Below, in pieces: positions 34,594-40,032 of a stretch of DNA of 40,032 nucleotides. Source of the stretch: an uncultured Alphaproteobacteria bacterium (lineage in GTDB: Bacteria; Pseudomonadota; Alphaproteobacteria; HIMB59). Position 1 is the stretch's first letter. The number at the start of each line of letters is the position of its first letter. The stretch is from the NCBI GenBank assembly GCA_902538085.1, contig CACBDV010000008.1, forward strand, positions 1 to 40,032, in the 5' to 3' direction. Under the pieces are notes generated by a model, which was not told the DNA's origin, did not search any database, and saw nothing but the letters and a program-made list of their open reading frames with translations. A program made the translations under genes and the position numbers.

Positions 34594-35304
34594 TTATTTA
34601 AAGTATTTAATAAATGAAGATTTTGTTGAAGCAGAGCCAACCAAAACCCCATCTAATTTTTGTAAACTTAATATTTCTTTTATATTTGATAAATTTACGG
34701 AACCACCATATAAAATTTTTATTTTTTTAAAAGAATAATTTTTTAATATTTTGGTCAAAAATTGTAAAATATCATTAATTTCTGACATTTTTGGTGTTAA
34801 TCCTGTGCCAATTGACCATAAAGGCTCATAAGCTAATATAACATCATTATAAATATTAGATTTTTTAAATATTTTATTTATTTGTTTTTTTAAAAAATTT
34901 TTAGTTTTTTTTGTTTTATAAATATCTACAGGTTCTCCAATACAAACAATTGGTGTAATTTTGTTGTGCAGACAAAGATCAGTTTTTTTTTGTATAATCA
35001 AATCTGTTTCACCAAAATTAGACCTAACTTCTGAGTGACCAAGAATACAAAATTTAATATTATTACTAACTAAATCTTGAATATCTACAGATCCTGTAGA
35101 AGCACCTTTTCCATGTAAATCTATATTTTGTGCTGCATAGATATTTTTTGGATATCTAGATTTGAGAGTAAGGTTATAAAAGTTATTAGGACTGGAAATA
35201 AGTTTGTATTTCTTTGTGCTTGGCAGTTTAGACACTACCTTTGATAAGTTCATACTTTCAGATATATTTAAATATGATTTCCAATTAAATATTATATATT
35301 TCAT
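34594..35304 (-). CDS. tpiA: Triosephosphate isomerase
   Basis: 236 residues from the ATG at 35304, chosen because the conserved NWKSYL follows at once (MKYIIFNWKSYL). An upstream ATG at 35385 would add 27 unrelated hydrophobic residues. The catalytic His is in ILGHSEVR, catalytic Glu in AYEPLWSIGTG, the phosphate-binding loop in YGGSVNLSN and GVLVGSAS. It interconverts dihydroxyacetone phosphate and glyceraldehyde 3-phosphate. It is slightly shorter than the usual 250. It is the first gene of the eleven-gene minus-strand run and is divergent from the PpiD-like gene by 31 bases. Confidence 0.95.
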   Translation of the reverse strand: MKYIIFNWKSYLNISESMNLSKVVSKLPSTKKYKLISSPNNFYNLTLKSRYPKNIYAAQNIDLHGKGASTGSVDIQDLVSNNIKFCILGHSEVRSNFGETDLIIQKKTDLCLHNKITPIVCIGEPVDIYKTKKTKNFLKKQINKIFKKSNIYNDVILAYEPLWSIGTGLTPKMSEINDILQFLTKILKNYSFKKIKILYGGSVNLSNIKEILSLQKLDGVLVGSASTKSSFIKYFK

Positions 35305-35335
35305 TAGATTAACTGATATCAAAATACTTGCAAAA
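35305..35335. promoter_or_regulatory. Divergent 31-base gap between tpiA and the PpiD-like gene
   Basis: This gap is all the non-coding DNA upstream of both the eleven-gene tpiA-lipA run and the ppiD-trp run. I see no clear -35/-10 pair in it for either direction. TTGCAA (35329-35334) is a palindromic hexamer that could serve as part of a -35 box. The promoters probably reach into the two coding regions. Confidence 0.25.
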
Positions 35336-36877
35336 ATGAAAACTAAAAAACTAATTGTAATAATATTTAGTGCTGCACTAGGCATAAGTTTCTTATTTAT
35401 TGGATTTGGGTCCTATGTAGGTAAGAATTATATTTTAAAAGTAGGAAACCAAAAAATATCAACATCTGAGTTTTCTAGAGCATATGAAAACTATAAAACA
35501 GAAAATGACCTTTCTAATTTATCAGAACAAGAGGAGCTATTCTCAAAAGTTCAATTTACTAATCAATATGTTAATGAACTAGTTTTTCTTAATTATTTAG
35601 ATGAAAAAATAAGTATTAGTGAAAACTCCAAAAAAGTAGTTTTAAAAAAATCTCTTAATAATGATGAAATGTTTAGAAATCTAGATGAAGCATCACTTCA
35701 AAATTACTTAAAAGAAATTGAGGGAAATATTTATATTGATTTATTCAATGATAGCCTTGAAGCGGAGACTTTAGTTAGTCACAAAATTAATCCAGATCTT
35801 CTGATTGAGAAGGAATTGAATATATATGAGATTAAAAATGACGATAATCTTCTCAATTATCAATTAGAGGAAGATTTTTACTCCAATAATGAATTATATG
35901 AAATTTCAATCAATGAAATAAATATCAAAAATTATATTCAAGAAGAACTACTAACTGATGACGTTATAAATGAATATTATGAGGCAAATATAAATAAATT
36001 TATTGAACCCAAAAATTATAGCTATGAACAAATTATTTTAGACAATATTTCAAATAAAAATTTTAATGAGCTGAAACAGAGTGATGACTCTCAATTCAAA
36101 TTATTTGAAAACGTTGATGAAAAATTAATATTACCTCAAATACTTGAAACATTAGAAAAACTTAGCATAGGAGATGAAGGTAATAATATTAAAATTGGAG
36201 AAAAATACTTTTTTGTAAAACTTTTATCTTTTAAAGAAGAATATCAAAAGAAGTTAGAGAATGTTTATGAGGATGTAGTAGCGACTTTAACTAAATTAGA
36301 AATAGAAAATTTTACAATATCAAATAATATTAAAAATTTAGAAAGCTATATTACAAATCAAATTTTCTTTAGTAATTCATTTAATTTTTTAGAAAATATT
36401 CCTGATCAATACAGTTTCATCAACTTTAATCAATCATCTGGAGAAATAAAAAAAGATGATTTCCTATTTCAATTTAATGTTAAAAAAATATTTAAGGAAG
36501 ATCTACCATTGGATTTCAAAGAAAAATTTCTAATTTCTTTTAGTAATTATAAAAAAAATATAGATATTTCGCATAATGATGAATTGTTAAAAAAAGCAGG
36601 AACAGTAAAAGTCAACTATTTTACTGACTCTCTAACTATTAAAAATAATTTTATTGAGCCAGAGATATTAGAAAAAATAATTATTATTAAAAAAGATCAA
36701 AAATTAAAAGTAGTGTTGCCAAATGAAGTTATTTATTTAGATCTAAATTCACTTGGATCTATTGACTCTTTAAATATAAAACAAAATATAGTGAATTTAA
36801 TATACTCAAAAATTATTAAAGAAATAAAAGATACTCTAGATATAGAAGTTGATAACGAACAACTTTTACAACTTTAA
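35336..36877 (+). CDS. PpiD/SurA-like periplasmic folding factor, catalytic domain degraded
   Basis: 513 residues from the ATG at 35336. This start gives a positively charged beginning and one membrane anchor (LIVIIFSAALGISFLFIGFG), as in PpiD; an earlier frame start at 35204 lies inside tpiA. It is followed by a SurA_N-type region (KVGNQKISTSEFSRAY) and a segment DVINEYYEANINKFIEPKNY, which normally leads into the parvulin PPIase domain. The parvulin core itself is short and I cannot find its conserved motifs, so isomerase activity is doubtful. It is probably an inner-membrane-anchored chaperone. A PpiD-like gene before trpE is a common alphaproteobacterial arrangement. It ends one base before the trpE ATG. 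Confidence 0.78.
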   Translation: MKTKKLIVIIFSAALGISFLFIGFGSYVGKNYILKVGNQKISTSEFSRAYENYKTENDLSNLSEQEELFSKVQFTNQYVNELVFLNYLDEKISISENSKKVVLKKSLNNDEMFRNLDEASLQNYLKEIEGNIYIDLFNDSLEAETLVSHKINPDLLIEKELNIYEIKNDDNLLNYQLEEDFYSNNELYEISINEINIKNYIQEELLTDDVINEYYEANINKFIEPKNYSYEQIILDNISNKNFNELKQSDDSQFKLFENVDEKLILPQILETLEKLSIGDEGNNIKIGEKYFFVKLLSFKEEYQKKLENVYEDVVATLTKLEIENFTISNNIKNLESYITNQIFFSNSFNFLENIPDQYSFINFNQSSGEIKKDDFLFQFNVKKIFKEDLPLDFKEKFLISFSNYKKNIDISHNDELLKKAGTVKVNYFTDSLTIKNNFIEPEILEKIIIIKKDQKLKVVLPNEVIYLDLNSLGSIDSLNIKQNIVNLIYSKIIKEIKDTLDIEVDNEQLLQL

Positions 36878-36878
36878 T

Positions 36879-38267
36879 ATGTATGTTCACGGTAAAAAAG
36901 TTTTTCTAGATACTGAAAATACTATTACAATTTATAATAAACTTGCAAATAAATTTAAAGATGTCTCCATTTTAGAGTCAGTCATTGGGGGTGATAATAA
37001 AGGAAGATACTCTATTATTCTTTTTAATATATTACAAAATGTTGAAATTTTTCATAATTATGTGCTTATAAATAATCAAAAGAAAAAAATTAAATCACCG
37101 GACTCTTTTATAAGGGACATTTATAAAAATTTAAAAATTAAAACTATATATGATGAGAATATACCTCTACCCATATTTATTGGTAATGTATCATTTGATT
37201 TATGTAAGTTTACCCTTCCAAAATTAAGTTATAAGCCTGATAAGAATGAAATTGGAATACCACTTGCACATTTTGTAAAACCAAGAAATCTAATAATCAT
37301 AGATAATGTTCTTAATGAGACACATTTAATTGAAGTTTCAAATATCAAGAAAAATCCAGTAAAATCAATTAAAAAATTAGAAAAAATACTTAAGGAACCT
37401 TTTTCAAAAAATAAAAAATTAAATTTCAGTGAACTTAAAAAATTTAAAAACCATATTAAGAAAAAGGAATTTATTAAAAGAGTTAAGGAAATAAAAAAAG
37501 ATATTAAAGTTGGTGAAATATTTCAAGCTGTTCTTTCTCAAAGATTTTCAAATGACTATTTAATTGATCCATTTAATTTTTATAGAGCATTAAGATCAAT
37601 TAATCCCTCACCTTATCTTGTATTTTTAAACCTAAAAAATTACCAAATTATCTGCTCTAGTCCTGAGACTATGATTAAAGTAAAAAATAAAGAAATCACA
37701 CTTAGACCTATTGCCGGAACTAGAAGAAGGGGTAAAAATGAGATTGAAGATAATAATTTAAAAAATGAATTACTTAAGGATAAAAAAGAACTAGCTGAAC
37801 ATTTAATGCTAGTTGATTTAGGTAGAAATGATGTTGGTCAAATTTCAAAAAACAATACAGTAAAAGTAACTGAACAAAATATAATAGAGTATTATTCCCA
37901 TGTAATGCATATAGTCAGTAATGTTACGGGAGAATTAAAAAATAAATTAACACCTATAGATGTTCTCTTTGCTGGCTTGCCAGCAGGGACTGTTTCTGGA
38001 GCACCTAAAATTAGAGCACTAGAAATATTAGAAAAACATGAAGAAATTAATAGGGAATTTTATTCAGGTTCAGTTTTTTATTTAGATGCAAATGGAGATA
38101 TGGATAGTTGTATTAATCTTAGAACTGCAATGATTAAAAATAAAAAAATATATGCACAAAGTGGAGCGGGTATTGTTTTTGACAGCATACCTGAAAATGA
38201 ACATAGTGAGTGTATCAATAAGGCTAGTGCTTTATTTGAAGCTTACAATTTAGCTCATAAAATATAA
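36879..38267 (+). CDS. trpE: Anthranilate synthase component I
   Basis: 462 residues from the ATG at 36879, which directly follows the previous stop; a frame start at 36849 lies inside the upstream gene. The chorismate-binding domain has FQAVLSQRF, SPSPYLVF-like NPSPYLVFL, SSPETM, RPIAGTRRRG, LMLVDLGRND, PAGTVSGAPK and the C-terminal SGAGIV. It converts chorismate and ammonia to anthranilate. An N-terminal Trp-binding SIEG/LLES-type element is seen as SILESVIGGDNKGRYS, so tryptophan feedback is plausible. It overlaps trpG by one base. Confidence 0.95.
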   Translation: MYVHGKKVFLDTENTITIYNKLANKFKDVSILESVIGGDNKGRYSIILFNILQNVEIFHNYVLINNQKKKIKSPDSFIRDIYKNLKIKTIYDENIPLPIFIGNVSFDLCKFTLPKLSYKPDKNEIGIPLAHFVKPRNLIIIDNVLNETHLIEVSNIKKNPVKSIKKLEKILKEPFSKNKKLNFSELKKFKNHIKKKEFIKRVKEIKKDIKVGEIFQAVLSQRFSNDYLIDPFNFYRALRSINPSPYLVFLNLKNYQIICSSPETMIKVKNKEITLRPIAGTRRRGKNEIEDNNLKNELLKDKKELAEHLMLVDLGRNDVGQISKNNTVKVTEQNIIEYYSHVMHIVSNVTGELKNKLTPIDVLFAGLPAGTVSGAPKIRALEILEKHEEINREFYSGSVFYLDANGDMDSCINLRTAMIKNKKIYAQSGAGIVFDSIPENEHSECINKASALFEAYNLAHKI

Positions 38268-38836
38268 TGATAACTCTCATAGATAATTACGATAGCTTCA
38301 CATATAATTTGTATCATTGTTTAAGTAAAAGAGATCAAGTTTTGGTTATTAAAAATGACTTGATTTTAAAAAATATTGATAAAATTATTAATAGCAAAGG
38401 TGTTGTAATATCACCTGGACCAAGTAATCCATTTAATGCAGGAGAATGTCTTGAATTAGTCCATCAAATATACTCATTTATTCCAATATTAGGTGTTTGT
38501 TTAGGTCATCAAATTTTAGGAGTCTATTTTGGAGCTAAAATAGACACATTAAGTACACCAATGCACGGGAAAGTATCGAATTTAAAAAAAATAAATGAAT
38601 GTAAAATATATAAAAATATTGATAAAAAATTCCGTGCAACTAGGTATCACTCTCTATACCTAAATAAAAATAATTTTCCTAAAAATTTAAAAATAACAAG
38701 CATTTCAGAAGATGATAAAATTATAATGAGTTTTAAACATGAATTATTTTCTATTTATGGAGTGCAATATCATCCTGAAAGTATCGAAACACTTGTGGGT
38801 TCAAAGATTTTAGAAAATTTTATGGATTGTATATGA
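38267..38836 (+). CDS. trpG: Anthranilate synthase component II (glutamine amidotransferase)
   Basis: 189 residues. IDNYDSFTYNL at the start, ISPGPSNP, the nucleophile C78 in GVCLGHQ, a MHGK loop and the catalytic H169/E171 in YHPES. It supplies ammonia to TrpE. Some TrpG proteins also serve PabB; that cannot be judged here. The stop overlaps the trpD ATG (ATGA). Confidence 0.95.
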   Translation: MITLIDNYDSFTYNLYHCLSKRDQVLVIKNDLILKNIDKIINSKGVVISPGPSNPFNAGECLELVHQIYSFIPILGVCLGHQILGVYFGAKIDTLSTPMHGKVSNLKKINECKIYKNIDKKFRATRYHSLYLNKNNFPKNLKITSISEDDKIIMSFKHELFSIYGVQYHPESIETLVGSKILENFMDCI

Positions 38837-39816
38837 AATTTAAAATAGATGATTTAATAACTAAAAGGAATATTGAATATGCAATTAAGTATTTATTTGA
38901 CTCAGATAATATTTCTCATCAAGCAATTATTATATATCAACTAAATAAATTAATAAATAATAGCGATATACTTTTATCTCTAAGAAAATTTATTTTTAAA
39001 AATTCTAATAAAATAAAACAATATCCTAATTCTTTGGACACATGTGGGACTGGAGGTGATGGGTTAAAGACATTAAATATATCAACAACAGTTGCTATAT
39101 TGTTATCATCTGTTGAAATTCCAATTGCAAAACATGGTAATCGTGCTGCTAGCTCATTAAGTGGCTCTTCAGATATTATTTCTGAATTGAAAATATCTAG
39201 TGAAAAAGATTCAAAGAAAATAATTAATAAAATAACAAATGATAAATTTGTCTATTTAAATGCACCTTTTTTTTATCCAAATCTAAGTAAAGTTGGAGAA
39301 GTAAGAAAAAAATTAGGTATAAAAACGATATTTAATTATATGGGCCCTACATTAAATCCATTAGGCGCAAAATATCAAATATTAGGTACAGTGAATAAAG
39401 ACTCAGCAGAAATTATGTTAAAAATACTATCTAAAATTAATAATAAAAATTCTACAATTTTTTTCTCAGAAGATGGATTAGACGAAATAAGTATATTTGC
39501 TCCAACAAATTTTTATTTTAAAAGAGGAAAAAATATCACAAAAAAGAAGATATCTCACACAAAGTTTAAAAAGTACCTTTCATCTAGATTAAATTTTAAG
39601 GATATTAAAGGAAATACTCCCTCTTATAACGCAAACAGGTTGATTGAATTATTTCAAGGAAAAAAAGATAGTTACAGAGATATAACTATTATTAATTCTA
39701 TTTATGCGATGCAAACAATAAAACCTACTTATAAATTTGATGAATGCTTTGATATATTAAGTAATTCTCTTGATACGTCTAAGGCTCTAAATCATTTGAA
39801 CAATATTAAAAAGTAA
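38833..39816 (+). CDS. trpD: Anthranilate phosphoribosyltransferase
   Basis: 327 residues from the ATG at 38833, which forms an ATGA overlap with trpG; an in-frame TTG two codons earlier is less likely. The PRPP loop is CGTGGDG (71-77), followed by NIST, KHGNRAASS with the substrate-binding SGSSD, and NPLGAKYQ. It joins anthranilate to PRPP. Its stop overlaps the trpC start by one base (TAATG). Confidence 0.95.
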   Translation: MKFKIDDLITKRNIEYAIKYLFDSDNISHQAIIIYQLNKLINNSDILLSLRKFIFKNSNKIKQYPNSLDTCGTGGDGLKTLNISTTVAILLSSVEIPIAKHGNRAASSLSGSSDIISELKISSEKDSKKIINKITNDKFVYLNAPFFYPNLSKVGEVRKKLGIKTIFNYMGPTLNPLGAKYQILGTVNKDSAEIMLKILSKINNKNSTIFFSEDGLDEISIFAPTNFYFKRGKNITKKKISHTKFKKYLSSRLNFKDIKGNTPSYNANRLIELFQGKKDSYRDITIINSIYAMQTIKPTYKFDECFDILSNSLDTSKALNHLNNIKK

Positions 39817-40032
39817 TGAATATTTTAGATAAAATAGTTCTAGAAAAAATTAACCATACAGAATATTTAAGTCAAAAAATAAATAAAAAAAAGAATTTTA
39901 AATATAGAAAGTCAAAATACTTTCTTAGTGCAATAGAAAGCAATATTAATATTAATAAAAATGCTCTTATAGCTGAATTTAAAAGATATAGCCCTTCGGT
40001 AAAAAATTTTAATAAAATAAAGTATATTCAGG
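39816..40032 (+). CDS. trpC: Indole-3-glycerol phosphate synthase, 5' part only (cut by window edge)
   Basis: 72 residues are visible from the ATG at 39816. After a variable basic N-terminus, ALIAEFKRYSPSVKNF matches the conserved AEIKxxSPSKG motif of TrpC, whose lysine is the catalytic acid. The Gly that usually follows SPSK is replaced (SPSVKNF). It closes the indole ring in tryptophan synthesis. It overlaps trpD by one base. Confidence 0.88.
   Translation, partial: MNILDKIVLEKINHTEYLSQKINKKKNFKYRKSKYFLSAIESNININKNALIAEFKRYSPSVKNFNKIKYIQ

Overview
This window is a gene-dense, very AT-rich stretch of bacterial chromosome. It most likely comes from a free-living marine alphaproteobacterium with a streamlined genome, of the SAR11/Pelagibacterales, HIMB59 or AEGEAN-169 kind; the sequence alone does not tell me which. 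The evidence is strong AT bias, lysine/asparagine/isoleucine-rich proteins, and almost no intergenic DNA, with many genes overlapping by 1-20 bases. The gene order is also typical of Alphaproteobacteria: tpiA-secG-pyrG-kdsA-eno-ftsB-pdhA-pdhB-pdhC-lpd-lipA, ispDF beside ntrYX-trkA, an NDUFS4-type complex I subunit, and a PpiD-like gene in front of trpEGDC. I see no insertion sequence, prophage, CRISPR array, rRNA or integron.

Layout. 1-661: the 5' part of a plant-type D-glycerate 3-kinase gene and tRNA-Arg(UCU). 725-5800: a branched-chain amino-acid-type ABC importer (two ATPases, two permeases) with its periplasmic binding protein convergent to it. 5874-6902: NDUFS4-like subunit, tRNA-Pro(UGG) and a Nudix hydrolase. 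6880-11364: a minus-strand group with serA, serC, a DUF1015 protein, a 100-residue orphan and a degraded Gfo/Idh-type protein; a possible 29-residue membrane peptide lies on the opposite strand. 11388-16462: gpt (purine phosphoribosyltransferase) next to a BMP-family nucleoside/purine ABC importer. 16522-23260: six minus-strand genes (ntrY, ntrX, trkA, an IMPase, a beta-hydroxyacid dehydrogenase, an AlkA-like glycosylase) joined by overlaps. 23254-24393: fused ispDF. 24390-35304: eleven tightly packed minus-strand genes carrying lower glycolysis, the pyruvate dehydrogenase complex, lipoate synthesis, CTP synthesis, KDO synthesis, SecG and FtsB. 35336-40032: PpiD-like protein and trpE, trpG, trpD and the start of trpC.

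How the genes work together. The central block carries carbon from triose phosphate through enolase to acetyl-CoA, and makes the lipoyl cofactor the complex needs. serA and serC draw 3-phosphoglycerate into serine, and glycerate kinase could feed the same pool. The two ABC importers plus gpt point to scavenging of amino acids and purines.

Points most worth a second look: PdhC carries two tandem peripheral-subunit-binding domains, the first degenerate; the NtrX homologue has lost the sigma-54 contact loop and most of its ATPase motifs; both tRNA genes end only 6-10 bases before a protein start codon; a perfect inverted repeat overlaps the presumed promoter of the purine-binding protein gene; and a DUF1015 protein plus two orphan genes sit in line with serC-serA. 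I found no clearly new multi-gene defence or biosynthetic system. Domain calls come from reading motifs, not from database searches.
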